Below, piece after piece: positions 13,301-25,363 of a stretch of DNA of 64,000 nucleotides. Source of the stretch: Limnomonas spitsbergensis (lineage: Eukaryota > Chlorophyta > Chlorophyceae > Chlamydomonadales); the NCBI GenBank assembly GCA_037349105.1, contig JAYJMM010000120.1, positions 186,001-250,000 on the forward strand. The letters are read 5' to 3'. A program made the translations under genes and the position numbers. Below the pieces are notes generated by a model that was given only the letters and a program-made list of their open reading frames with translations, did no database searches and was not told where the DNA came from. The first letter of the stretch is position 1. The number at the start of each line of letters is the position of its first letter.

Positions 13301-16300
13301 AGGGGCAAGACGTGCGCTATTGGTGGTGTCAGGGTGTAGGGTGCAGGTGAATGGCTGAAGGAGGGGCAAGAAGTGCGCTATTGGTGGTGTCAGGGTGTAG
13401 GTGCAGGTGAATGGCTGAAGGAGGGGCGTGGCCTGCGCTATTGGTGGTGTCAGGGTGTAGGGTGCAGGTGAATGGCTGAAGGAGGGGCAAGACGTGCGCT
13501 ATTGGTGGTGTCAGGGTGTAGGGTGCAGGTGAATGGCTGAAGGAGGGGCAAGACGTGCGCTATTGGTGGTGTCAGGGTGTAGGGTGCAGGTGAATGGCTG
13601 AAGGAGGGGCCAGGCGTGCGCTATTGGTGGTGTCAGGGTGTAGGGTGCAGGTGAATGGCTGAAGGAGGGGCAAGAAGTGCGCTATTGGTGGTGTCAGGGT
13701 GTAGGGTGCAGGTGAATGGCTGAAGGAGGGGCAAGACGTGCGCTATTGGTGGTGTCAGGGTGTAGGGTGCAGGTGAATGGCTGAAGGAGGGGCAAGACGT
13801 GCGCTATTGGTGGTGTCAGGGTTTAGGGTGCAGGTGAATGGCTGAAGGAGGGGCAAGACGTGCGCTATTGGTGGTGTCAGGGTGTAGGGTGCAGGTGAAT
13901 GGCTGAAGGAGGGGCGCGGCGTGCGCTATTGGTGGTGTCAGGGTTTAGGGTGCAGGTGAATGGCTGAAGGAGGGGCAAGAAGTGCGCTATTGGTGGTGTC
14001 AGGGTTTAGGGTGCAGGTGAATGGCTGAAGGAGGGGCAAGACGTGCGCTATTGGTGGTGTCAGGGTGTAGGGTGCAGGTGAATGGCTGAAGGAGGGGCAA
14101 GACGTGTGCTATTGGTGGTGTCAGGGTGTAGGGTGCAGGTGAATGGCTGAAGGAGGGGCAAGACGTGCGCTATTGGTGGTGTCAGGGTGTAGGGTGCAGG
14201 TGAATGGCTGAAGGAGGGGCAAGACGTGCGCTATTGGTGGTGTCAGGGTTTAGGGTGCAGGTGAATGGCTGAAGGAGGGGCAAGGCGTGCGCTATTGGTG
14301 GTGTCAGGGTTCAGGGTGCAGGTGAATGGCTGAAGGAGGGGCAAGACGTGCGCTATTGGTGGTGTCAGGGTTTAGGGTGCAGGTGAATGGCTGAAGGAGG
14401 GGCAAGACGTGCGCTATTGGTGGTGTCAGGGTTTAGGGTGCAGGTGAATGGCTGAAGGAGGGGCAAGGCGTGCGCTATTGGTGGTGTCAGGGTGTAGGTG
14501 CAGGTGAATGGCTGAAGGAGGGGCAAGACGTGCGCTATTGGTGGTGTCAGGGTGTAGGGTGCAGGTGAATGGCTGAAGGAGGGGCAAGACGTGCGCTATT
14601 GGTGGTGTCAGGGTGTAGGGTGCAGGTGAATGGCTGAAGGAGGGGCGCGGCCTGCGCTATTGGTGGTGTCAGGGTTTAGGGTGCAGGTGAATGGCTGAAG
14701 GAGGGGCAAGACGTGCGCTATTGGTGGTGTCAGGGTTCAGGGTGCAGGTGAATGGCTGAAGGAGGGGCAAGACGTGCGCTATTGGTGGTGTCAGGGTGTA
14801 GGGTGCAGGTGAATGGCTGAAGGAGGGGCAAGACGTGCGCTATTGGTGGTGTCAGGGTGTAGGGTGCAGGTGAATGGCTGAAGGAGGGGCAAGACGTGCG
14901 CTATTGGTGGTGTCAGGGTGTAGGGTGCAGGTGAATGGCTGAAGGAGGGGCGCGGCCTGCGCTATTGGTGGTGTCAGGGTGTAGGGTGCAGGTGAATGGC
15001 TGAAGGAGGGGCAAGGCGTGCGCTATTGGTGGTGTCAGGGTGTAGGGTGCAGGTGAATGGCTGAAGGAGGGGCAAGACGTGCGCTATTGGTGGTGTCAGG
15101 GTGTAGAGTGCAGGCGAATGGCTGAAGGAGGGGCAAGACGTGTGCTATTGGTGGTGTCAGGGTGTAGGGTGCAGGTGAATGGCTGAAGGAGGGGCAAGGC
15201 GTGCGCTATTGGTGGTGTCAGGGTGTAGGGTGCAGGTGAATGGCTGAAGGAGGGGCAAGGCGTGCGCTATTGGTGGTGTCAGGGTGTAGGGTGCAGGTGA
15301 ATGGCTGAAGGAGGGGCAAGGCGTGCGCTATTGGTGGTGTCAGGGTGTAGGGTGCAGGTGAATGGCTGAAGGAGGGGCAAGACGTGCGCTATTGGTGGTG
15401 TCAGGGTGTAGGGTGCAAGTGAATGGCTGAAGGAGGGGCAAGGCGTGCGCTATTGGTGGTGTCAGGGTGTAGGGTGCAGGTGAATGGCTGAAGGAGGGGC
15501 AAGACGTGCGCTATTGGTGGTGTCAGGGTGTAGGGTGCAGGTGAATGGCTGAAGGAGGGGCGCGGCCTGCGCTATTGGTGGTGTCAGGGTGTAGGGTGCA
15601 GGTGAATGGCTGAAGGAGGGGCAAGACGTGCGCTATTGGTGGTGTCAGGGTTTAGGGTGCAGGTGAATGGCTGAAGGAGGGGCCAGGCGTGCGCTATTGG
15701 TGGTGTCAGGGTGTAGGGTGCAGGTGAATGGCTGAAGGAGGGGCGCGGCCTGCGCTATTGGTGGTGTCAGGGTGTAGGGTGCAGGTGAATGGCTGAAGGA
15801 GGGGCAAGACGTGCGCTATTGGTGGTGTCAGGGTGTAGGGTGCAGGTGAATGGCTGAAGGAGGGGCAAGGCGTGCGCTATTGGTGGTGTCAGGGTGTAGG
15901 GTGCAGGTGAATGGCTGAAGGAGGGGCGCGGCCTGCGCTATTGGTGGTGTCAGGGTGTAGGGTGCAGGTGAATGACTGAAGGAGCGGCAAGACGTGCGCT
16001 ATTGGTGGTGTCAGGGTGTATGGTGCAGGTGAATGGCTGAAGGAGGGGCCAGGCGTGCGCTATTGGTAATGTCAGGGTGTAGGGTGCAGGTGAATGGCTG
16101 AAGGAGGGGCGCGGCCTGCGCTATTGGTGGTGTCAGGGTGTAGGGTGCAGGTGAATGGCTGAAGGAGGGGCAAAGCGTGCGCTATTGGTGGTGTCAGGGT
16201 GTAGGGTGCAGGTGAATGGCTGAAGGAGGGGCAAGACGTGCGCTATTGGTGGTGTCAGGGTGTAGGGTGCAAGTGAATGGCTGAAGGAGGGGCAAGGCGT

Positions 16301-19300
16301 GCGCTATTGGTGGTGTCAGGGTGTAGGGTGCAGGTGAATGGCTGAAGGAGGGGCAAGACGTGCGCTATTGGTGGTGTCAGGGTGTAGGGTGCAGGTGAAT
16401 GGCTGAAGGAGGGGCGCGGCCTGCGCTATTGGTGGTGTCAGGGTGTAGGGTGCAGGTGAATGGCTGAAGGAGGGGCAAGACGTGCGCTATTGGTGGTGTC
16501 AGGGTTTAGGGTGCAGGTGAATGGCTGAAGGAGGGGCCAGGCGTGCGCTATTGGTGGTGTCAGGGTGTAGGGTGCAGGTGAATGGCTGAAGGAGGGGCGC
16601 GGCCTGCGCTATTGGTGGTGTCAGGGTGTAGGGTGCAGGTGAATGGCTGAAGGAGGGGCAAGACGTGCGCTATTGGTGGTGTCAGGGTGTAGGGTGCAGG
16701 TGAATGGCTGAAGGAGGGGCAAGGCGTGCGCTATTGGTGGTGTCAGGGTGTAGGGTGCAGGTGAATGGCTGAAGGAGGGGCGCGGCCTGCGCTATTGGTG
16801 GTGTCAGGGTGTAGGGTGCAGGTGAATGACTGAAGGAGCGGCAAGACGTGCGCTATTGGTGGTGTCAGGGTGTATGGTGCAGGTGAATGGCTGAAGGAGG
16901 GGCCAGGCGTGCGCTATTGGTAATGTCAGGGTGTAGGGTGCAGGTGAATGGCTGAAGGAGGGGCGCGGCCTGCGCTATTGGTGGTGTCAGGGTGTAGGGT
17001 GCAGGTGAATGGCTGAAGGAGGGGCAAGACGTGCGCTATTGGTGGTGTCAGGGTGTAGGGTGCAGGTGAATGGCTGAAGGAGGGGCGCGGCCTGCGCTAT
17101 TGGTGGTGTCAGGGTGTAGGGTGCAGGTGAATGGCTGAAGGAGGGGCGCGGCCTGCGCTATTGGTGGTGTCAGGGTGTAGGGTGCAGGTGAATGGCTGAA
17201 GGAGCGGCAAGGCGTGCGCTATTGGTGGTGTCAGGGTTTAGGGTGCAGGTGAATGGCTGAAGGAGGGGCAAGGCGTGCGCTATTGGTAATGTCAGGGTGT
17301 AGGGTGCAGGTGAATGGCTGAAGGAGGGGCGCGGCCTGCGCTATTGGTGGTGTCAGGGTGTAGGGTGCAGGTGAATGGCTGAAGGAGCGGCAAGGCGTGC
17401 GCTATTGGTGGTGTCAGGGTGTAGGGTGCAGGTGAATGGCTGAAGGAGGGGTGCGGCGTGCACTATTAGAGTCAGTGCACCCTGACACCAATAGTGCACG
17501 CCTTGGCGCCTTCCCCTCATGGGCAGCAGCCCCCCCAAACGTGGTAAATGCGTAGCGTACCACGTAGACAATGACAGGAGGGAGGGGAGACCAGCTGTTT
17601 GGTCGCTGGGCCAGTGAAGAGACCTTGAGGCATGAAGGAGGGGACGACCTGCTGGCAAGTTGCAAGCAAATATACCCTCCCGCTAATGGCCGGTCATGCT
17701 CTGCTCCTGCTCCATGCGCGTCACCCCCCCCCCCCAATCCCCCTCACGCTTGCTGCCTTGCACTGCAGCTAAGCCTGGAAACTTATCAAAGACCAGTACT
17801 TAGACAGAACCTGTTTCTTTTGTACATTAATACCGGTATATCAAAATACTTCACATTATCTTGCCACACAAATGTGTATTTGGCGTCCCCCTGCTCTCAG
17901 GCGGCGCAGTATGTGGTGACCAGCAACCGGTCCATGCTGGGCGGGGCGGTGCTGTACGTGGCGGGCAAGCGCATCTCCCTGAGCCAGGCAGGGTCAGGCG
18001 CCTTCCAGGCCGCAGCACCAGGTAGGCGCCTGGCAGCCAGAGCACACGCGTCCCTCCCTCAGTGCTGGCGAGGCATCATGGGATTCATGGCATCATGGCC
18101 GATAGGAATCCACGCAAAATATATTGTATGTTATATGCTCCTCGAGGCTCGAGTGCAGCACCCATAAAACCCTTCACCCTAGATCCGCACCAACGTTGCC
18201 AGATCCATAAAATGGCACGTCAGTCCCATTTGCTTCACAAGATGCCGGGGGCGAAGATGACCTGGGATCCCCCCTAAGCCCGGGATCCTGACCTACCTGC
18301 CCAGTGTGAATCCCATATGGAGACTTGTGAAACTTGTGCCCCCTGATGTGGTGCATGAGCTCCCCGTCCAAACGTCATCCCTGGAGGCGACGGCTGATTT
18401 CTGGCCGCTCTGAATGCACTAACCGCAAGGCTGCCTCCCCTGGTGTGCTGCAGGCTTCTACTCGTTCGAGCTGCAGCTGCCGCTCCCCCTGCAGTCGGCG
18501 CAACTGATGATCAAGCTACCCAGCATGACCGCCTGGGCCACCTCCAGCGCTTTCTTCACCATTCCATTCCAGGTAGAGGCAAGCATTTGCGTTCACACTC
18601 CCCTGTCACACTCTTATTCTCACTCCCCTGACATGCACCACATGCACACTCCAAACCAGACACTTGAAATTGCCCCCCCCCCCGTAAAATTGATCATTTG
18701 CCATCCTGCCAACACGTATGCAGTATTCCTGAGACCTCCAAATAGCTCGGGATGGACAGCTACATATTTTCCCTGAGCAACTGCCCTGAGGTCGAAGCGG
18801 AAAACTTGCCGTGGTGGCCTGGCCTGCCTAACGCAAGCTCTTTAGCCCGCCCTTCTCAGGCCCGTACAGCTGGCAGTACAGCGACAGATAGCAGCAGTGG
18901 GCCTGCCAGCAGCAGCAACAGCTTCCTACCCCAGGGCCTGCAGCTGTACAACGGCTGGCAGGTGTACTACAACACCACGCAGGCGCCGGGGAAATCGTGG
19001 GACGCTCTGACAGTGCTCACGTGAGATGCCGCACGTCACTCCTTTATCCATGACTGAGTTCATCATCTCCCCCCATCATAGCCATGCCCATGGGCCTGCC
19101 GTCCAAAATAAACTGAACACTAAAGCCCTCATATTCATGCCCATGGGCCTGCCTATGGAAATGCCGCCCAAATTTTACTGAACACTAAAGCCCTCATATT
19201 CATGCCGATGGTACTGCTGTTTGCCTTGCCTGCATGTGTACACCCCCTCCTTGCCTTGCCTGCATGTGTACACCCCCTCCTTGCCTTGCCTGCATGTGTA

Positions 19301-22300
19301 CACCCCCTCCTTGTCTTGCCTGCATGTGTACACCCCCTCCTTGCCTTGCCTGCATGTGTACACCCCCTCCGCTCCATCGCCAAAAAAAAATACACATAGT
19401 CTAAAGCAATTCGTGCTCCTTCAGCATGCACAGAGTTCTTTCTTGCTTGTGGTAGCCGCAAGCAGGAAAGAAGGCGACACTCGATAGCCCTCCATCATCC
19501 TAATCCCTATCTAACAATGCACCGCCTCCTGGCCCTCTTCCCTCTCAGCGAGTGCTTCCGCCCCTGAATCCCCGTCCCCCCCCTTCTTGCTGTCTTTGTG
19601 CTCAGTGCCCCGGTGCCAGCAGCCAACCCAGCGGCTCAGTTCCAGTATGTGACGCAGCTCCCGGACCTCATCTACTCCTCCGCCTCAGCCCTGCTCAGTG
19701 CCCTGTTGACCGGGGCGGCTGCCAATAATGCGATCATGGCCTCCTCTCCGCTGGGACTGCTGGGATTTGCCACCACACGGCTGCGCGGGAGCACAGCAAT
19801 GCAGAGATTTGTGCTGCGGGCGTCCTGCACCCGGTGGGTGGAGTTCAGTGGTTCCAGGAATCAGGGCCATCGTGCTCCCTTGTGTACCCTCATGTTACCA
19901 TGTACCCTTGTGTGACCCCAATCTGACATGCAACTGTTAGGTTCCGTCCAATGGGGAGGGGGTGCAGGCTGGATCAAAGGGCTCCTGCACTCCTGGGGGC
20001 TGGAGTCTAGTGGTTCAAGGGGATCAGGTCCTTATGCACCTTTATATGTGTTAATGTTACCATGCACCTTGAAGGAACCACATGCATCCGGTACTTTACG
20101 TCCAGAGGGGAGGGGGGGCAGGCTGGGTCAAAGGGCTCATGCACCTGGGGGGGGTGGAGTCCTGTTCTCGTACCGCCTGCACTCCTGGTCCAGGGCAATG
20201 GGCTAGGTATGAATGCTGGGTCCACGGCTCCTGCTCCCGGTGTGTAGAGTACATTGGGCAATGGACTAGATGTGTGGGCTGGGTTCAGGGCTCTGGGGAC
20301 TTGGGGAGCCAGCCTCCGTCCGACCATGCCTACCTCCATATTGCCTCGATCGGCTCTGTTTCAGGAAGTGTTTCGGTGGGAGCTCAGTCTGCTGGTGGGA
20401 GGGCTCAGCCTGGGCAGCAGCCTGCCTAGCTTTCCTCTCATGCAGACGGTACTGCAGCTTTCTTACAGCCGTTAAGATAGCTCATTCTGATCACTGCCAG
20501 GTCTGCGCTCAGAGCTTATCGGAAATAAACCGATATCTGGGGGGAAATACAGTGTCTGACATTAACAAGATTTACTGAAATCAAGCAGATGATCTGTTTT
20601 ATTCCTGCCCGTCCTTGGCCCTGTGTATACACTATACCTGCAACTACCCAGCGCTGCCGCCTGCCCTCAGGTGCGTGGTCTGGGTGGACGGCCTGATGGT
20701 GGTGGACAGCTGGGACGGCATGGCCACGACCTTCTCCCCTGCTGTCGGAAAGGTCTCCGGGTGCTTGACCATTACGGCAGGAGCCAGCCCCCCCGTGCTG
20801 TCTGTGGCCTTCGCTGCCTCCAGCCTCGCTTTTGCGCAACTGAGCATCAGCTGGGCCAATGCCACGGCATGCGACGGCGGCGCCACTCAGGTGCAGCCTG
20901 TGTACCTGCCACTGGCGGGATCTGTGTCCACCTCGAGCGCCTGGCTGCCAGACGCTAACACAGCAGGTGTGAAGGGGTCAGGAATCTATCATCTTGGGGG
21001 GGTGAAGGGTGTGAATTATTTGATCCTTGAAGGCAAGGCTGAGACCCTCTTAAGTTATAGTATCGGGCTCAGATCTGAAGGCTGACAGGGTGACGCAAAG
21101 CATGCTGTGTGCTTGCTGCTCCAGAACCTAAGGCGCACGGTATTTGCTGCAGTGCTGGCATTACCTGAGGAAGAAAAAGAAGAAGAACCCCTGGTACCTT
21201 TATACCTGCAATTTACCGATGTAATAAATATTACAACGGTACAGTATTACAAAAAACGATCATTGATACGGGTATTCATTCCCTAAGCACCCTTCCCTGT
21301 CTCTCGGGTCCTCCCTTTGCTTCAGGTCAAGTGGACGGTGTGCAGTGTGATGCATGGCGCTCAGGCACGCTGCCCTCGGCACCTCTGTACCAGGCCCTAC
21401 CCCTCGGAGCGGCAGGCCCAGGGGCGCCCACGTACAAAACTCGCTTGTCCAGCGGCAGCTTTTCCTACACTCTCAATGTGAGCAGAACCTAGGTTCCGAG
21501 GAAACTACCTCTTGGGTCAGGTCGGGCTCTTGCTCTTCTCACAGCTTGCAGGCGTCGTGTTAGTATTGGTTGTATCTTCCATGTCCATCGAATTGGCTGG
21601 ACAGGTTAGTCTGACATGCTGCAATGGTCGACTGATGGATAAGCTTAAGTCTGATACCCTGATGTGTCCCTTATGCAGTCTCTGTTCCCTGGCGTGTCCA
21701 CTCGCTTCCCTCCGACTGCCAGCCCGTCCCCTCAGCCCTTCTCTGTGCGCTGTTGGACGTACGTTCCGGTAGCCACTGCGGCGAGCGGGCTACTTATCTC
21801 CGCGTCCCAGTCAGGCGCGTTGACACCCTCAACCCGCCTGCTGGTAGGCGGGCGCCAGGTCTGGCCGCTCGCGGGGGCGTCGTCTGTACCGCCCCAGGTG
21901 GCAAGCTACACGGGCGCATCGGATGGCGGTTCCGGGCTGTACGTTCTCCTGGTGGCGGAGTGGCAGAACCTAAACAGCGGCGCTGTGATGGCGGTGTCAG
22001 CGCTGGACGGCCAAGCCCTGCAGGTGGCACCGCAGGCCACCAAGCTGCCCATCCTCGGTGAGATTTCCTTTGCGCAGCGTGAAGGGCCGGTGGGACTAGG
22101 TCCTCGAAGCGCGGAGTGATTATTTGAGCTCTAGGTCACTCCCATACCGGTCATGCACGGACGACTCAAAGTCTTTGTTGTCAATGTGGTGTACCGTATA
22201 TTGCCTTAAAAGTCTACCTTGTTAAAGCTGTCTAAATTGCCTAATAAGTCTATACCGTAGCTTCAATATGACTACGGTACACATTTTTTGTCGATTGTTG

Positions 22301-24259
22301 AATGTTGTCTGTGCCGTCTATACCGTTAAGTCTATAGAGTCCATGTTGTGCCCTGAGTGCACCGATGGGGCCTGTTGGGTCTGGCTCCATAAGTGGAGGC
22401 TCGCCACTCGCCAATGCTCATGCGCTGCAGAGTTGTGTTAAGCAAACTTCAGCTCCATTTCAGCCGTGCCGTGGGCTACTGGTGCCCCATGCCCTGCTGC
22501 TTGAGCTGCTGGCTGGAGGCCAGCAATGGATTTGTCCCAATCAAACCACTGGTCGCTGCCTGGCAGCTCCCCAAATGTGGTCTGGCACTGGAAATGAAAC
22601 TTACATGCTGCATTGCGCGCCTACCGTGCAGATCATGCCCACACCTGCCAGTCTGAGGACTGCATCACCGCACCTAGCTGCCCCTGCTCAATCCCTCCCC
22701 TGGCCCCTCGCTCGCAGTCACTGGAATCGTGCCGAGCCTGGACTTGAGCATACGCGTCCCGGGCGTGGGGCCCGCGGGGCACCTGTCGAGGGTCCGGCTG
22801 GCATCGACGACGCTTGACGTACTGCAGCTTGAGCAGTACGATCAAGCCAGTCTGCCCCTGGTGGGGTTGTTTGCCTCCGCTGCGTTCGGGCTGTCCGGAG
22901 AGTTCAACTACAACCTCACTCTAGGGAACATGGTGAGTGACATTTGAATAGTCAGCTGGGCTGGGCTGGGCCCTCATGTATACAGATCCCTACCGTCTCT
23001 GCCCTCTTCAACATAACAGATCAATGGCTTTGATAGGATGATAACACATTTTGTTTTTTTCTCTTTATATAAGCACCCGAGACTTAAGATTTTGGTTTTT
23101 GGGCTTTTCAAGAGGTTTTGAAGTTAAGATTCAGACATGACACATTCCATGTTCTGGACCTTCACAGCTCTCCACTGCCCTCACCTGATTTGCGTGGTAG
23201 CACAATCCGGCTAGATTCATGGCTTAACCTGTGCCGTAGTGTGTGGTATCCTGCTCTTCTGTTAGCACAATTCGTCTTAGCCTGCACCGTATCGTGCTAC
23301 CAAGCTGATTCAAGCCCTCCCCTGTCTCCCGCCTCAACCCAGGTGCGATACACACAGGCAGACGGCTACATGGCAGCAATAGCTGCAGGACCAACGAGCT
23401 ATACCTTCAGAGTGGTGGACGACTCGGTAAGGGATGGTCCAATGGCTGTGACATTGTGCCTGAGGATGAAAATGTCATGCAGGCCTGCATTCTTTGAAGT
23501 TGAATGAACCGCGCAGGACAGCCAACCCTATCGACGCTCCGCTGATCCATATTACATTTCTGCTTTTCAAACGCAAAATAGGCGCTTAGGAGGTACACAT
23601 GGAACTGCTTCCACCTGCGACACGCTTTTGACGTATCTAACCACCCTCACATTTCCCCCCTCCTCTCCTGAAAATGCTGGAGGTGTCTTACCCCCTTCAT
23701 GCCCCCCCCCTTTCCCCTTGCAGGCTTCATCCACTGCTCTCATCATGGCGCCGGGCGTCAACATCATGAACCCGCGGCCCTTCTCACAGACTGCAGGCCC
23801 ACTTGCCCAGGTCTCCACTCCGGTGAGTTTCTGCCTGGAGATCCTGTAGTGGATGAAGTCCATGAAATGCAGAGAGGTGCCTCAGGCCTGTGCTGGGAAT
23901 ACAACCGCCTAGTGCTGCTGAGATGCCTGCCCTGCCAGCACAGCTTGTTGTTTGTGCCTTGGAATCTCTTTTTTTGCTGTCATGCAGGTGATCTGCACAG
24001 GCATCATGTCACTAGTCTCTGGTACAGCAACCTCTGGAATCATGTACAAGTCAAAACCTGGCACTTACTGTATTTCTTACGTGCACACCCCATTGCTCAG
24101 GTGATCCTTCCCTCCGGTTACATATACACGGAGGCCATTGTCAAGACAACTAGATTAGACAGCAAGACGCCAATCAACGTGGCTATGGCCTCTCCCGTTG
24201 AAGCTGCGGGCCCAGTGGATGTCACAGTGTGGTTTCGACCTACCGCTGTGAAAGGATGA
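1360..24259 (+). CDS. Gene A: C-terminal part of PA14-like/subtilase-family protein (5' end outside window)
   Basis: Twelve exons: 1360-1643, 17901-18021, 18454-18572, 18860-19020, 19606-19833, 20671-20966, 21326-21477, 21679-22057, 22718-22932, 23343-23426, 23724-23822, 24101-24259 (TGA). All junctions are GT-AG and the phases close to 764 codons plus stop. The product matches the C-terminal two thirds of gene B exon by exon: MQGFTETY/FQGLVESY, LTSFKY-type start, FSVRCW/FGVRCW, VRYTQADGY/VHYTQAEGY, with an equal 84-nt exon in both. CVVWVDGLMVVDSWDG at 20672-20719 is the core pattern of a PA14 carbohydrate-binding domain. From gene B I infer an upstream S8 protease domain, not visible here. 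The first visible exon starts in phase 1, so the gene continues left. The product is probably extracellular. The second intron boundary carries the 61-bp array. An extra open segment at 23988-24080 was left out because it would need a 20-nt intron and gene B lacks it. Confidence 0.85.
1644..17460. repeat. 15.8-kb, 61-bp tandem array (about 259 copies) filling one intron
   Basis: The period is 61 bp (gtgaatgg at 1644, 1705 and so on); some units are 60 bp (gtgtaggtgcag). Each unit reads gtgaatggctgaaggagggg, then a variable hexamer (caagac, caagaa, ccaggc, gcggcc, caaggc), then tgcgctattggtggtgtcag and a ggt(g/t/c/a)tagg variable position, ending gtgcag. The first unit begins exactly at the 5' splice site of the exon ending at 1643 (agggtgcag|gtgaat), so every unit repeats that exon end and donor. 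The array ends shortly before the next exon at 17901. Stops occur in all frames, so it is non-coding. Confidence 0.97.
17449..17516. repeat. Inverted partial 61-bp unit, hairpin at array end
   Basis: After the last direct unit, the sequence 17475-17516 is the reverse complement of a unit (tgcaccctgacaccaatagt, then a gcacgcc-containing part). The arms gcgtgcactatt and aatagtgcacgc are perfect complements across a loop of about 20 nt. The array therefore ends in a fold-back. Confidence 0.85.
19083..19203. repeat. Two-copy direct repeat in intron of gene A
   Basis: The block catgcccatgggcctgcc through aacactaaagccctcatatt occurs at about 19083-19140 and again at about 19138-19203, in the intron 19021-19605. 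Confidence 0.75.
19221..19370. repeat. 30-bp tandem repeat, five copies
   Basis: Five 30-bp units (ttgccttgcctgcatgtgta plus caccccctcc) lie in the intron between the exons ending 19020 and starting 19606. The unit length is a multiple of three, so both strands show short open frames; these are intronic shadows. Confidence 0.95.
19822..20330. repeat. Degenerate repeats of an exon end plus donor
   Basis: The end of the exon 19606-19833 with its donor (tcctgcacccg|gtgggtggag) is followed in the intron by diverged copies near 19985-20015 (ctcctgcactcctggggg), 20130-20165 (ctcatgcacctgggggg, ggtggagtc) and 20225-20250 (ctcctgctcccggtgtgtag). Between copies lie related gggcaggctggatcaaaggg blocks. 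Confidence 0.65.
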
Positions 24260-25363
24260 GTGGCGACCATAGAGCTGCAGACGAGCTGGTTGTGCCCAAC
24301 CGACTTTTGACACAATTTGGCATACCCGTTTGAATGCCGTGTCCTAATTTAAGTTTGAGAGATGATAAACCAGGGGGGTCGGCCAGGTCATGTGATGTAG
24401 GCCTGGTAAGGTGTAGAATTGCAGGACTTACAAAAAGAGCCATCAACCATAGCGATCATAAATTGTGGTAGATACCGGCACAAAGAACGTACAGAGGACT
24501 CCAGGCACTATAAGCTTCAGGGGGGTCACTCTTCCCCCAAAACAGTAGTTCACTATCACACAGAGAGGATGCCATCATGAACACGCAGGAGCTGCGCATG
24601 ACAAACTTAGTGAAATTTTGCGGTAAAAAAATATCTAAAATGAAGCTTGCTCAAAAATCTGACGATTATCCTAATCATACTGACCTCTCTCGATTCACCA
24701 ACCTACACACGTATTATATTGAAGATGATGGTTCCGAGGATGGAACTGTGATGGAATCCAGCAGGAACTACAAACTCTTGCCTCCCAAATAGAAGGCGGA
24801 CAATATGTTGTAAATAATAAAGCGAGGTTAAACTCCATGTGAAACACACATCCTGAAACACCATGTCCGCTCCAGTGTTTCATCACGTTTCATCAGTTAT
24901 CACGATATCGCTTTGACCGGCCAAAAGGCGGAAATGTTGAGCATAGACAAGTAACCAAAGAGGCCCAACAGAGATCATGACAGCCTTGTTAGGTATCCTG
25001 GCCCCAACTTCACCAAAGCACAGCTTAAACCCTTCCGGAGTTTCAACTGTGCTTCGATTCGGCTCAAAAGAGTAGATGGCTAGCAAAAGAGCTAGACCCC
25101 TAGCCTATATTATCACACATGACTCGCTGCGGATCATTTGGCGGATGTTATGCTCCACCTACTGACGCATGCGTTCATACATCACCTCGATTGTAGGGCA
25201 CATAAAACGCCTCATCCCTAAACCTTCCAACAAAAACGGGCCAGAAGCCGATCATTTCCATTACCACTAGATACCCTCACCAAAACGATGCACCACACTT
25301 GGCGAGACGAAGAAGAGCTACAACTGCCACAGAGTCTTCATGGCTGCTTCTTGCGCCATGTGT
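24260..25363. other. Intergenic, no gene recognised
   Basis: The space between the convergent ends of gene A and the hnRNP-like gene. It has a 71-codon plus-strand open frame (24577-24792) and a 67-codon minus-strand one (24883-25086, ending near a GT). Neither has a recognisable motif or a supported splice partner. It probably holds the two 3' untranslated regions. Confidence 0.5.
24809..24813 (+). promoter_or_regulatory. Possible TGTAA polyadenylation signal of gene A
   Basis: TGTAA occurs in ttgtaaataataaagc about 550 nt after the gene A stop. TGTAA is the common chlorophyte signal. It is only a candidate, since no transcript end is visible. Confidence 0.3.

Noticed and set aside
1644..17460. 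CRISPR-like array
   Set aside because: There is no alternation of constant repeat and unique spacer: the whole 61-bp unit repeats. The host is eukaryotic and the array starts at a donor site.
23988..24080. An extra phase-0 exon in gene A preceded by catgcag
   Set aside because: It would leave a 20-nt intron before 24101, and gene B goes directly from the homologous exon to the last one with matching lengths.
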